Shown piece by piece: positions 1 through 7,878 of a DNA stretch of 64,000 bases; position 1 is the stretch's first letter; every line of letters begins with the position of its first letter. Position numbers and translations under genes: made by a program. Under the pieces are notes generated by a model. The model made no database searches. It saw only the letters and a list, made by a program, of their open reading frames with translations, and had not been told where the DNA came from. The stretch comes from Granulicella arctica (GTDB taxonomy: Bacteria > Acidobacteriota > Terriglobia > Terriglobales > Acidobacteriaceae), in NCBI RefSeq assembly GCF_025685605.1, contig NZ_JAGTUT010000001.1, positions 2,232,001 to 2,296,000 on the forward strand, in the 5' to 3' direction.

Positions 1-663
1 GAGACGAATCCGCTGCGCGTGCTGGACTCAAAGGACCTGAACGATCAGGAGATCATTAACAAGCTTCCGAAGATCGCCGACTTCCTCGATGCGGAGTCAA
101 CCGATCACTTCAAGCAGGTACTTGCCGCGCTCGATGCATGTGGCGTGGCCTACCATGTCAATCCGCGACTGGTGCGCGGGCTGGACTACTACACACGTAC
201 GACGTTCGAGTTCACGGTGCCCGATGGCAGCGGACTCGGGACCCAGAATGCGCTGCTGGGTGGTGGCCGGTACGACGGACTGAGTGAGATGCTCGGCGGC
301 CCGAAGGCTCCGGGGATAGGGTTTGCGATCGGCGAAGATCGCCTCATTTTGACTTTGCAGGCACAGGCAGCGGAGACGGTGGCGAAGAAGCTGGATGCCT
401 TTATCGCGCCGATGGGTGTGGGGCAGAATGCGGCGGCGCTGAAGCTGGCTCGCGAGTTGCGGCGTGCGGGACTGAGTGTCGAAGTAGGCGATGGGAGCTT
501 CCGGCTGAAGAAGAGCTTTGACGCAGCGGATAGGGTGGCTCGACGGATCGTGATTCTCGGTGAGGATGAGGTTAACTCTGGCACTTTGACAGTAAAGAGC
601 TTCGGTTCCGGGGAACAGGTGAAGGTGGCACGACACGATCTTGTTGATGCGCTTCGATCTTGA
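1..663 (+). CDS. hisS: Histidyl-tRNA synthetase, C-terminal part (5' end outside window)
   Basis: Charges tRNA-His with histidine in the cytoplasm. The frame is open from base 1 (reading ETNPLRVLDSKD), so the gene starts upstream of the window. Visible are the RGLDYYTRT segment of the histidine pocket, class II motif 3 (LLGGGRYDGL followed by GIGFAIGEDRL) and the C-terminal anticodon-binding domain from roughly residue 125 of the visible part. It ends in TGA at 661-663, only 31 bases before the next start codon. In many bacteria hisS is followed directly by aspS; here a toxin-antitoxin pair lies between them. The family assignment is secure; only the true start cannot be seen. Confidence 0.97.
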   Translation, partial: ETNPLRVLDSKDLNDQEIINKLPKIADFLDAESTDHFKQVLAALDACGVAYHVNPRLVRGLDYYTRTTFEFTVPDGSGLGTQNALLGGGRYDGLSEMLGGPKAPGIGFAIGEDRLILTLQAQAAETVAKKLDAFIAPMGVGQNAAALKLARELRRAGLSVEVGDGSFRLKKSFDAADRVARRIVILGEDEVNSGTLTVKSFGSGEQVKVARHDLVDALRS

Positions 664-664
664 C

Positions 665-687
665 TTGTAAACACAATGTAGACACAC
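665..687 (+). promoter_or_regulatory. Candidate operator of the toxin-antitoxin operon
   Basis: Two direct repeats, TGTAAACACA (666-675) and TGTAGACACA (678-687), lie 12 bases apart immediately before the antitoxin start. The first sits inside the inverted repeat TTGT-N4-ACAA (665-676). Ribbon-helix-helix antitoxins usually repress their own operon through short repeats of this type, so autoregulation is the likely role. The site begins two bases after the hisS stop codon. Binding is inferred, not shown. Confidence 0.5.
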
Positions 688-694
688 TGTTGTC

Positions 695-988
695 ATGAGC
701 CTTTCAATGCCAACTCGCAAGCCGCTCGGCGTTCGTGCCACGCCGGAGCAGCACCGCCTGCTTTCGGAGGCCGCCGCTCGGGAACACCGTTCCTTGAGCG
801 GCTTTGTTCTACGGGCTGCGCTGCAGGTTGCGGAAAGTCAGCGGTCGGCCAAGCCAAGACGCAGCCGCGAAGAGATCATGGCTATCGTCAAAGCAGCCCA
901 GGACGAGGTGCGTAAGGCTAATCCAGACGACCGAGACATTCTTGAAGAGTTGATCCAGGAACGTCGCAGGGAAGCTGCGAGTGAGTGA
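695..988 (+). CDS. Ribbon-helix-helix antitoxin, DUF1778/TacA-like
   Basis: 97 residues. The N-terminal half (VRATPEQHRLLSEAAA, then SLSGFVLRAALQVAE) matches the DUF1778/TacA type of ribbon-helix-helix DNA-binding domain. The charged C-terminal half (residues about 55-97) should be the toxin-neutralising part. The gene overlaps the PIN-domain gene by 8 bases, the usual arrangement for translationally coupled toxin-antitoxin pairs. TacA-type antitoxins normally pair with GNAT acetyltransferase toxins, so a PIN partner is less usual. The start at 695 has no clear ribosome-binding site; a second in-frame ATG lies at 707. The function as antitoxin is inferred from domain and pairing. Confidence 0.85.
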   Translation: MSLSMPTRKPLGVRATPEQHRLLSEAAAREHRSLSGFVLRAALQVAESQRSAKPRRSREEIMAIVKAAQDEVRKANPDDRDILEELIQERRREAASE

Positions 989-1364
989 AGCGGTACTTGA
1001 CTCCTCCGTCCTTATCGCAATGATCAATGGAGAGCGGATTGATCCTCTCGTTTTTAGTCTTGTTGAGGACGGAGTTATGAGCGCTGTGAACTTCGGCGAG
1101 GTGCTCTCAACGTTGTTTGATCTTCGCGAAGCTGACTATCCGAAATCTAACGCACTTCTCGCTCTGCTCAACCGTATCGAACCATTTACTGAAAATCAGG
1201 CGCGGATGTGCGGTGTGCTCAGGGCATCCACGAAACACCTCGGTTTGTCGATGGGAGATCGTGCGTGTTTTGCACTTGCTTTGGAGCTTGGTGCGGAGGT
1301 CTATACAGCGGATCGGGCCTGGGCGCAGGTGGCAGTTGGATGCAAGGTCCATTTGGTTCGCTGA
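981..1364 (+). CDS. PIN-domain ribonuclease toxin (VapC-like)
   Basis: 127 residues forming one PIN domain. The acidic metal-binding residues are all present: Asp7 (VLDSSVLIA), Glu40 (NFGEVLS), Asp93 (GLSMGDRACFALA) and Asp111 (VYTADRAWA). PIN toxins of this size are Mg-dependent endoribonucleases that cut tRNA or rRNA and stop translation. The start is GTG at 981, overlapping the antitoxin stop by 8 bases. The intact catalytic set suggests an active enzyme. The cellular RNA target cannot be read from the sequence. Confidence 0.9.
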   Translation: MSEAVLDSSVLIAMINGERIDPLVFSLVEDGVMSAVNFGEVLSTLFDLREADYPKSNALLALLNRIEPFTENQARMCGVLRASTKHLGLSMGDRACFALALELGAEVYTADRAWAQVAVGCKVHLVR

Positions 1365-1392
1365 TCATGCGCTGGTTTGCCGTTCAAGTTCG

Positions 1393-1398
1393 TACAAT
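1393..1398 (+). promoter_or_regulatory. Putative -10 box of aspS
   Basis: TACAAT lies 9 bases before the GTG start of aspS and downstream of the toxin gene. It would give aspS its own promoter and an almost leaderless mRNA. No convincing -35 is seen. The same spacing recurs at many other genes in the window. Confidence 0.4.
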
Positions 1399-1407
1399 AG
1401 GAAGATT

Positions 1408-3252
1408 GTGACTTTAGACTTTTTAGGTAGCTTGCAGCGTACGCAGATGTGTGGCGAACTTCGCCCCGAAGACTCAGGCGCAGATGTCGTCCTGATGGGA
1501 TGGGTCAACCGGCGCCGGGATCACGGCAATTTGATCTTCCTCGACGTGCGCGACCGCTCGGGGATCACGCAGGTGGTGCTCGATAAAGAGGTCAGCGGCG
1601 AGGCGCACGCGAAGGCGGAGGCAGCACGTTCGGAGTACGTGGTCGCGGTAAAGGGCAAGGTTCGGCTGCGCGGTGCGGGGCTCGATAACCCCAATATGGC
1701 GACGGGCCTGATCGAGGTTGTTGCCGCAGAGTTGCTGCTGTTGAATGAGTCGAAGACGCCGCCGTTCTCGCCTGCGGAAGACGCGATTGCGAACGAAGAG
1801 GTGCGGCTGAAGTATCGGTATCTCGACCTGCGCCGGGTGGACATGCAGAAGAACTTCAAGCTGCGGCACGATGTTGCGCGGGCGATCCGGAACTACCTTT
1901 CGGACGCGGGATTTCTTGAGATCGAGACGCCGTTCATGACGCGCTCGACCCCTGAAGGTGCGCGCGATTATCTTGTGCCGAGCCGTGTGCACGGTGGCAG
2001 CTTCTATGCGCTGCCGCAGTCACCCCAGATCTTCAAGCAGATCCTGATGATCTCGGGCTTCGATAAATACTTCCAGATTGCGCGGTGCTTCCGCGACGAG
2101 GATCTGCGGGCCGATCGGCAGCCGGAGTTTACCCAGATCGACCTTGAGATGACTTTTCCGCAGCAGGGATTGATCTTCAAGACGGTGGAAGGCTTTCTGG
2201 CGGCGGCTTTTGCTACGGCAGGGATTACGCTGCCGACTGAGTTTGTGCAGATGACCTATGACGAGGCGATCCGTAGCTACGGGATCGACAAGCCGGATAT
2301 GCGGTTGCCCGCGATGGTTGATCTGAGCGGCGAACTGACTGCTGAGCTGCGCGAGACGTTGAAGATTGAACAGGGTCTGCCGGTGCTGGGGTTTGTGATT
2401 CCGGGTGTCGGGGTGTTGAGCGGAACTGCTCGGAAGGCGTTGCTCAGCGAGGTTCGCAGCGGCTTCGGCGAATCTGGTCTGGACCTGCTTGATGTGGCAC
2501 GGCTTGGGACGAACCCGGACTTTGCACCGCTCGCGTCAGCTATCGATGCGAAGCTGGTGAGTGGTGCGGATGCTCCGCCCGCGTCGCCGGACAACCTGGT
2601 TATTGTGGTGACGCCGAAGCTTGGCACGCCTGCGATGTGGAACTACGATCCGCAGTGGATCTACAAGCGGGTTGGCGCGTTGCGGCTGCAGCTTGGGACG
2701 AAGTACGCCGCGCAGCACGGACGCTTTACGAAGACCGGCACTGCGGGGGACTACAAGTTTCTCTGGGTCACGGACTTTCCGATGTACGAGTGGGACGAGG
2801 AGGCGAAGGTCTGGAATGCGGCGCATCATCCGTTCACCTCGCCGCATGAAGAGGACATCAAGGCTGGGCGGCTGACGAGCGACAAGGGTGCGGTTCGCGC
2901 GCTGGCGTACGACATTGTGCTGAACGGGACTGAGCTTGGGTCGGGGTCGATCCGTATCCATCGGCAGGACGTGCAGGCTGAGATCTTCCGGTCGCTCGGC
3001 ATGTCGGATGCAGAGGCGCATGAGCGATTCGGCTTTTTCCTCGACGCACTTGAATATGGCACGCCGCCGCACGGAGGCATCGCACTTGGACTGGATCGGA
3101 TCGTCATGATCCTTGCCGGGGCGACGAGCCTGCGCGAGGTGATTGCCTTCCCGAAGACTGCTAAGGCGATTGATCTGATGGTGGATGCGCCGACGCCGGT
3201 GAGTGAGCAGCAGCTTAAAGAATTGAGCCTGCGGACGGTGATTCGCAGCTAA
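1408..3252 (+). CDS. aspS: Aspartyl-tRNA synthetase
   Basis: Bacterial-type AspRS of 614 residues. The reading frame is open far upstream, into the toxin gene, but family alignment (RTQMCGELR, then GWVNRRRDHG) and AGGA at 1399-1402 place the start at GTG 1408. Domains in order: N-terminal OB-fold anticodon-binding domain (about 1-110), class II catalytic core with motif 2 (ARCFRDEDLRADRQPEFTQID), the bacterial insertion domain (about 290-420), and motif 3 (GIALGLDRIVMIL) near the C-terminus. The length is normal. Whether it also charges tRNA-Asn, as in organisms that use GatCAB, cannot be decided here. Confidence 0.97.
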   Translation: MTLDFLGSLQRTQMCGELRPEDSGADVVLMGWVNRRRDHGNLIFLDVRDRSGITQVVLDKEVSGEAHAKAEAARSEYVVAVKGKVRLRGAGLDNPNMATGLIEVVAAELLLLNESKTPPFSPAEDAIANEEVRLKYRYLDLRRVDMQKNFKLRHDVARAIRNYLSDAGFLEIETPFMTRSTPEGARDYLVPSRVHGGSFYALPQSPQIFKQILMISGFDKYFQIARCFRDEDLRADRQPEFTQIDLEMTFPQQGLIFKTVEGFLAAAFATAGITLPTEFVQMTYDEAIRSYGIDKPDMRLPAMVDLSGELTAELRETLKIEQGLPVLGFVIPGVGVLSGTARKALLSEVRSGFGESGLDLLDVARLGTNPDFAPLASAIDAKLVSGADAPPASPDNLVIVVTPKLGTPAMWNYDPQWIYKRVGALRLQLGTKYAAQHGRFTKTGTAGDYKFLWVTDFPMYEWDEEAKVWNAAHHPFTSPHEEDIKAGRLTSDKGAVRALAYDIVLNGTELGSGSIRIHRQDVQAEIFRSLGMSDAEAHERFGFFLDALEYGTPPHGGIALGLDRIVMILAGATSLREVIAFPKTAKAIDLMVDAPTPVSEQQLKELSLRTVIRS

Positions 3253-3277
3253 GTTTCAGACCTTTACCAGGGATAAT

Positions 3278-3327
3278 GCGGATGACACAGATCGAGAGCT
3301 TTTCTTGATCGGTGTCCTCCGCTTTTT
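3278..3327 (+). terminator. Intrinsic terminator of aspS; also a GCGGAT-type palindrome
   Basis: A 16-bp stem with two mismatches (3278-3293 pairing with 3307-3322) has a 13-base loop and is followed by TTTTT at 3323-3327. It lies 26 bases after the aspS stop. The arm begins GCGGATGACAC, resembling the arms of the palindromes near 53970 and 55915. Confidence 0.7.
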
Positions 3328-3443
3328 GCTGTGTTAGGCCTTTTGCGGTGCAAATTCATGATGGATCTTTGGCGAATTGGTGTATCTATAGGTACGACTC
3401 GGGCCAACCTGCATTGTTATTCACTCTTTTTGGGAGTATGCCC

Positions 3444-5348
3444 ATGCACCTCTTTCGACTTGCCTTGGTTTCTCTCCTCTCCACTGCCGCCCTTGGGCAG
3501 GCCTCGACGATGCAGCCCGTACTGACGCGCTCGGGTGATAACCAGCGCTCCGGATCGTTTCTGGATTCGGTACTGACGGTCGCCAAGGTGCAGGCACAAG
3601 GTATCCGTCGCGTCACTACGATCCCGGTCTCGGGTGACGCGCGGGGCATGGAGGCGCAGCCGCTTGTGCTGCCAGGCGTGAAGGTTGCGGATGGTTCGAC
3701 GCATGATGTGATGGTGCTGCCTTCGATGGCGAACATCGTTCGCGGTGTCGATGCGACTACGGGAGCGGGGATCTGGAGCACGACTCTGGGAACGCCGATC
3801 CAGGGTGGGGCGGCGATCGATGCGCACCTGATCAATGACAAGTGGGGCGTGCTGTCGACGGGCGTGATCGATCCTGACGCAAAGCTTGCGTACATGGTTG
3901 CGTGGATTTCGCCGGACGGGACGCCGCAGCGTGGGGTTCACTCGATCTTCTCGCTGAATGTGGCGACTGGTGCGATCGTTGGCGCGCCGGTCTCGCTTGC
4001 GGGCCTGCGAAATGGGACGCAGGGTTACAACGACACGATGCGCAAACAGCGGTCGTCGCTGGTGATGACGACTGTTGGCGGGCGCAAGATGGTGTTCTTC
4101 GCCTATGGAACGGTGAGCGAGACAGGTAAGGCTGCGGCGGGGGCGGTCGTTGCGTACGACGTGGCGATGAAGAAGGTGACTGCGTTCCTGCCCTTATCGC
4201 AGGGGCTGGGCGGGGGCATCTGGATGGGGGGACAAGGGCTTGCTGCTGATAGCGCGGGGGCGCTTTACGGTGTTACGGGAAACGGCAGCTTCAATGGGGT
4301 GAACGATTTCGGCGAGTCGATCTTCAAGGTGGTGTATACGCCGGGCGCGACTGCCAGCCTGAAGGTGGTTACGTGGTTTTCGCCGTACAGCGATGCCGGG
4401 CGCGTCGGTCTCGATCCGGCGGCGTCCGGGCCGGCTGCTCCGATGACGGATAAGCTTGCCGGCGTCAGTGCGCCGAGCGAAGAGGTGGCGATGCCGGTGG
4501 GCGGCGGGATGAAGCCTTCGCTGGTGGGGACGCGGACGGTGATCTCGCGTGATGTGAATACGGGCCGCGTGGTGCCGCTGGTCTATCCGGCGAACGCTAC
4601 CGATCCGGCGTGGTCGGATGAGGATCTTGGGTCGGGTGGCTGCACGCTCATCCAGAGCTACGGCAAGCTGCTCTGCGGTGGGAAGGATGGGCTTGGCTAC
4701 GTCGTGAATACCGCGTCGATGGGCAATACGATGCCTGCTGATTTCCGCAATGCGAAGGCAAACTGCCTGAAGCTGGCGACACCGCCGGTGTGGATGACGG
4801 CGTCGCCGGGTCCGGTCGATCCTTGCCCGCAGGATACGACGACGCTCAACTTTATGCCCTACGGCAAGACGCGCCATCTGCACATGACGCCGGTGCAGTA
4901 CATGAGCCCGACGCGGGGGATGACGATCTTTGTGGGCGGGGAGAACAGCACGATTCATGCGTGGTCGATGGCTCCGAGTGGAGCGATGACGTACCTTGCG
5001 GAGAGCCGCGAGGTTGCATCGATTGCGAACACGCAGAGTCCGGGCGGGATGCCGGGGAGCTTCTGCGCGCTTTCGAGTAATCATGGTGCGGCGGGGACGG
5101 CAATCCTGTGGTGCAGTCTGCCGTACGGGAATGCGAATGCACAGCTTACGACCGGGCGGCTGATTGCTTACGACGCGGAGAACTTTACGACCGACTCCGA
5201 CGGCAAACACCTGCTGAAGTTATGGGACAGTCAGGATTGGAACCTTCAGTACAGCTTCAACAAATTCATGCCGCCGACGATCTCCGGCGGGCAGATCTAC
5301 CTGCCGAACTATAACGGTGGTGTCGATGTTTACGGGCTGGCGCCGTAG
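3444..5348 (+). CDS. Secreted PQQ-like beta-propeller protein, function unknown
   Basis: 634 residues. The start at ATG 3444 is chosen because GGGAG (3432-3436) is well spaced and MHLFRLALVSLLSTAALGQA is a good signal peptide; ATG 3438 is too close. The mature protein has repeats of propeller type (VRGVDATTGAGIWSTTLGTP, IFSLNVATGAIVGAPVSL, LIAYDAENF near the end) like quinoprotein-fold proteins. No quinone-binding or haem motif was recognised. Several cysteines in the second half (CTLIQSYGKLLCGG, CLKLATPP, DPCPQD) could form periplasmic disulfides. The following gene starts 28 bases downstream on the same strand. No specific substrate or pathway can be named. Confidence 0.75.
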   Translation: MHLFRLALVSLLSTAALGQASTMQPVLTRSGDNQRSGSFLDSVLTVAKVQAQGIRRVTTIPVSGDARGMEAQPLVLPGVKVADGSTHDVMVLPSMANIVRGVDATTGAGIWSTTLGTPIQGGAAIDAHLINDKWGVLSTGVIDPDAKLAYMVAWISPDGTPQRGVHSIFSLNVATGAIVGAPVSLAGLRNGTQGYNDTMRKQRSSLVMTTVGGRKMVFFAYGTVSETGKAAAGAVVAYDVAMKKVTAFLPLSQGLGGGIWMGGQGLAADSAGALYGVTGNGSFNGVNDFGESIFKVVYTPGATASLKVVTWFSPYSDAGRVGLDPAASGPAAPMTDKLAGVSAPSEEVAMPVGGGMKPSLVGTRTVISRDVNTGRVVPLVYPANATDPAWSDEDLGSGGCTLIQSYGKLLCGGKDGLGYVVNTASMGNTMPADFRNAKANCLKLATPPVWMTASPGPVDPCPQDTTTLNFMPYGKTRHLHMTPVQYMSPTRGMTIFVGGENSTIHAWSMAPSGAMTYLAESREVASIANTQSPGGMPGSFCALSSNHGAAGTAILWCSLPYGNANAQLTTGRLIAYDAENFTTDSDGKHLLKLWDSQDWNLQYSFNKFMPPTISGGQIYLPNYNGGVDVYGLAP

Positions 5349-5376
5349 ATTGCTTGATTCAGGCTATGCTTTCGGC

Positions 5377-6555
5377 ATGGTGCGATGGCTTGGTTTGGCG
5401 TGTCTGCTTCTCGTATCGGCCGCTGGTGTTGCAGAGCAGGGTTGTGATGCCGGCGTCGCTGCGTTGCGAATGCGGCAGGGTGAGTTGCAGCGGGTGAAGG
5501 TGGAGGAGATGACCTCCGAGGTTTCTCCGGCGTTGCGCCCGTTGATCTCCGGGATGAAAGAGGCTTTGGCAGGAGCGGTGGATGCCGGAGTTCGGTGCGC
5601 TCCTGCGGGTGAACATGCGGCGGCGATGCAGGCGCGGCTGGTAAAGCTTCTGGACGCGAACCAGCCGGGGAAGCCGTTTACTCCCTCGTCCGGACCGGCT
5701 GCAACGGCGAGCGACGGGGTGTACGGCACGGATCTTCATGTGGCGGTTTCGGCACCTGCGAATGCACCGCAGATGCGGGCGGTTGTGGTGAGCTTTGGGA
5801 TTGAGTGCGGCGACGACTCGATGCTGCTGCTCTACGAGCCGACTGCGGCTGGTTGGCGGCTGGCGCTGCGATGGCAGAGTCCGGAGTACGCGGAGATTTC
5901 GGGAGCGTTTGGTGGGTTCTTCCAGTTCGTGGTGATTCCGGGTTCGCCTTGGAAGATTGCCGTGGCGCATGGGACGGATTGGTGTACGTCGCGGTGGAGT
6001 GGGTTTGAGATTGATGTTTTGACGGCTGGGATGAAGGCGGCGAGTCCGCGTGTGGTCTGGCATCAGCGGCATGGCTTTGTGATCGAGTCTGATCCGCGAA
6101 TGATGGCGCGGCCGGATGGGTTTGAGTTGCGACTGGATGTGGGGACGATCGAGGGAGATCAGTTGGTGCGGAAGGGTGTCTTTCGCTATCGAGTCTCTGG
6201 AGACACGGTGGAACGGGTTCAGCCAATTGCGGTGGATGGTCGAGGCTTTGTGGACGAATGGCTTCAGGCTCCGTGGAGCGAGTCGCGGCGGTGGAGTGTC
6301 GCTGAAGGCGCTGCGACGCTTCAGAAGGTTCATGAGGCGTTTGCAAACGGCCGGAAGGATGCTTCCGTTACGTACACCTACGGGCCGGTGCGGGCTTGTT
6401 CGGTGAAGGGGCAGTACGAGGTGGAGATGGACCGGGAGCCGGGTGGGCCAGAATTTTTCGCGATCAAAGAGGAGCCGTCAGGCTATCTTCTGGCCAACGT
6501 TGGAACGACAGCGGATGAGCGGTGTAGTGGACGTGATCTGATGCCCGTGAAGTGA
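5377..6555 (+). CDS. Secreted protein of unknown function
   Basis: 392 residues with an N-terminal signal peptide (MVRWLGLACLLLVSAAGVAEQG). I do not recognise a family. The mature part is a mixed alpha/beta protein with cysteines near residues 24, 73 and 143 and in the C-terminal region. It reads like proteins that analyse or store a secreted solute, but no catalytic motif is visible. A TATGCT box (5365-5370) lies only 6 bases before the ATG, so transcription may start almost at the start codon. An upstream in-frame ATG at 5317 would overlap the previous gene and lose the signal peptide, so it was rejected. Confidence 0.7.
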   Translation: MVRWLGLACLLLVSAAGVAEQGCDAGVAALRMRQGELQRVKVEEMTSEVSPALRPLISGMKEALAGAVDAGVRCAPAGEHAAAMQARLVKLLDANQPGKPFTPSSGPAATASDGVYGTDLHVAVSAPANAPQMRAVVVSFGIECGDDSMLLLYEPTAAGWRLALRWQSPEYAEISGAFGGFFQFVVIPGSPWKIAVAHGTDWCTSRWSGFEIDVLTAGMKAASPRVVWHQRHGFVIESDPRMMARPDGFELRLDVGTIEGDQLVRKGVFRYRVSGDTVERVQPIAVDGRGFVDEWLQAPWSESRRWSVAEGAATLQKVHEAFANGRKDASVTYTYGPVRACSVKGQYEVEMDREPGGPEFFAIKEEPSGYLLANVGTTADERCSGRDLMPVK

Positions 6556-6575
6556 AAAAACGAGTTTCGACTCGT
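6554..6575 (-). terminator. Intrinsic terminator of the aldo/keto reductase gene
   Basis: On the minus strand the stem ACGAGT/ACTCGT (6560-6575) is followed by TTTTTT. The plus-strand loop reads TTCG. The T-run overlaps the stop codon region of the converging plus-strand gene. Confidence 0.65.
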
Positions 6576-6679
6576 AACCCGTTTGCTTTGTGGCAGATAG
6601 CGAAAACGATTGTCCGTAACTATCGCATACTAAAGGGCTTACGGGCAAATATAAAATTCTAAATGCTTTATATGGACCA

Positions 6680-6710
6680 GGCGGGCCGCCTGCCGTTCAG
6701 GTAGCCCGCC
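6680..6710 (-). terminator. GC-rich hairpin after the aldo/keto reductase gene
   Basis: GGCGGGC (6680-6686) pairs with GCCCGCC (6704-6710), with further pairing inside. It lies 9 bases past the stop codon of the minus-strand gene. There is no T-run, so it may protect the mRNA end rather than terminate transcription. Confidence 0.4.
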
Positions 6711-6718
6711 CGGGCGGA

Positions 6719-7669
6719 TTAGTACGCGCTGGCGCGGGTAAGTTTGTCGAGGGCTGCGGGGTCGAGTTTCAGGTCAACTGCTTCGAAGAGTGCGTCCAGT
6801 TGGCTGAGTGATGTCGCCGAGGCGATGGGCGCGAGAATGGTGGGCTGGGCGAGGAGCCAGGCGAGCGAGATGGCGGCTGGTTTGGCGCCGGTCTCCTTTG
6901 AGACTTCGTCGAGCGCTTTGAGGATCTTCTCGCCGCGTTCGTCGAAGTAGCGGGCGACGCGGGACTCGCGGTTGGCTCCCCTGGTGTCGTCGATCGACTT
7001 GTACTTGCCGGTGAGGAAGCCACTGGCTAGCGAGAAGTAGGGGACGACATCGAGGCCAAACTTTTTGGCTACCAGTTGCAGGTTCGTTTCGAAGTCTTCG
7101 CGGGTGTGGAGGTTGTACTCAGGCTGGAGGGTCTGGTAGGCGGGGAGGCCTTTCTTCTCGCTTAGCTCCATCGCCTCGGTGAGGCGGGGTCCGGTGTAGT
7201 TGGATGCGCCGATGAGGGTGACCTTTCCCTGTTGGATGAGCTGCTGATAGGCCTCAAGGGTGTCGTCGATGGGGGTGGATTCGTCGTCCTTGTGGGACTG
7301 GTAGAGGTCGATGTGGTCGGTCTGGAGACGTTTGAGGGAGGCTTCGACCTCGTCGAGGATGTACTGCCTGCCGAGACCCTCTTTGCCGTCGCCCATTTTC
7401 ATGCCGACCTTGGTGGCGAGGATCACCTTGTCGCGCTTGCCGGATTGCTTGAACCATTGGCCGAGGATGGTCTCGGACTCGCCGCCCTGGTGGCCGGGGA
7501 CCCAGACGGAGTAGACGTTGGCGGTGTCGATGAAGTTGAAGCCGCGGTCGACGAAGGCGTCGAGGATGGCGAAGGAGGTGGGGGCGTCGATGGTCCAGCC
7601 GAAGACGTTGCCGCCGAGCATCAGGGGCACGATGTGGAGGCTGGAGGTGCCGAGGGTTCTGGTTTGCAT
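6719..7669 (-). CDS. Aldo/keto reductase
   Basis: 316 residues, a (beta/alpha)8 barrel that uses NADPH to reduce aldehydes or ketones. The active-site set is visible in order: Asp and Tyr in NFIDTANVYS, Lys in ILATKVGM and His in DLYQSHKDD. The C-terminal cofactor segment is TILAPIASATSLSQLDAL. The start at ATG 7669 has a close match to a ribosome-binding site (AGGAG) and begins MQTRTLG, the usual N-terminus of the family; the frame stays open upstream but without support. The family is certain; the natural substrate is unknown. Two hairpins follow the gene. Confidence 0.93.
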   Translation of the reverse strand: MQTRTLGTSSLHIVPLMLGGNVFGWTIDAPTSFAILDAFVDRGFNFIDTANVYSVWVPGHQGGESETILGQWFKQSGKRDKVILATKVGMKMGDGKEGLGRQYILDEVEASLKRLQTDHIDLYQSHKDDESTPIDDTLEAYQQLIQQGKVTLIGASNYTGPRLTEAMELSEKKGLPAYQTLQPEYNLHTREDFETNLQLVAKKFGLDVVPYFSLASGFLTGKYKSIDDTRGANRESRVARYFDERGEKILKALDEVSKETGAKPAAISLAWLLAQPTILAPIASATSLSQLDALFEAVDLKLDPAALDKLTRASAY

Positions 7670-7790
7670 TAGTTCTCCTGGGGATTGGATGGGGAGATGC
7701 GGAAGGGGATGCTCGGGAGTTTTGATGGGGAGGAAGTGCAAGGACGAGATGCTATGGGTACTCGCTGTGCTCAGACCACTACGCAGGACG

Positions 7791-7827
7791 AGCAACCGCA
7801 GGTCCTTCGACTACGCTCAGGATCACA
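7791..7827. repeat. Candidate dispersed repeat in the aldo/keto reductase upstream gap
   Basis: The stretch containing TCCTTCGACTACGCTCAGG (7803-7821) resembles a short intergenic motif I recall from many acidobacterial and other environmental genomes. Only one copy is present here, so its repeat status rests on memory. The rest of the gap 7670-7878 holds nothing I can identify. Confidence 0.3.
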
Positions 7828-7878
7828 GAGTTTTGAGGTGATGCAGGAGGGTGACAGTTTCTTTGCGGGACGGGGATG

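Noticed and set aside
1117..1407. N-terminal extension of aspS overlapping the toxin gene
   Set aside because: About 97 residues with no match to AspRS; the conserved N-terminus begins at GTG 1408.
4194..5210. Long open frame on the minus strand opposite the PQQ-like gene
   Set aside because: Arg/His-rich shadow of a GC-rich gene; no start signal and no family likeness.
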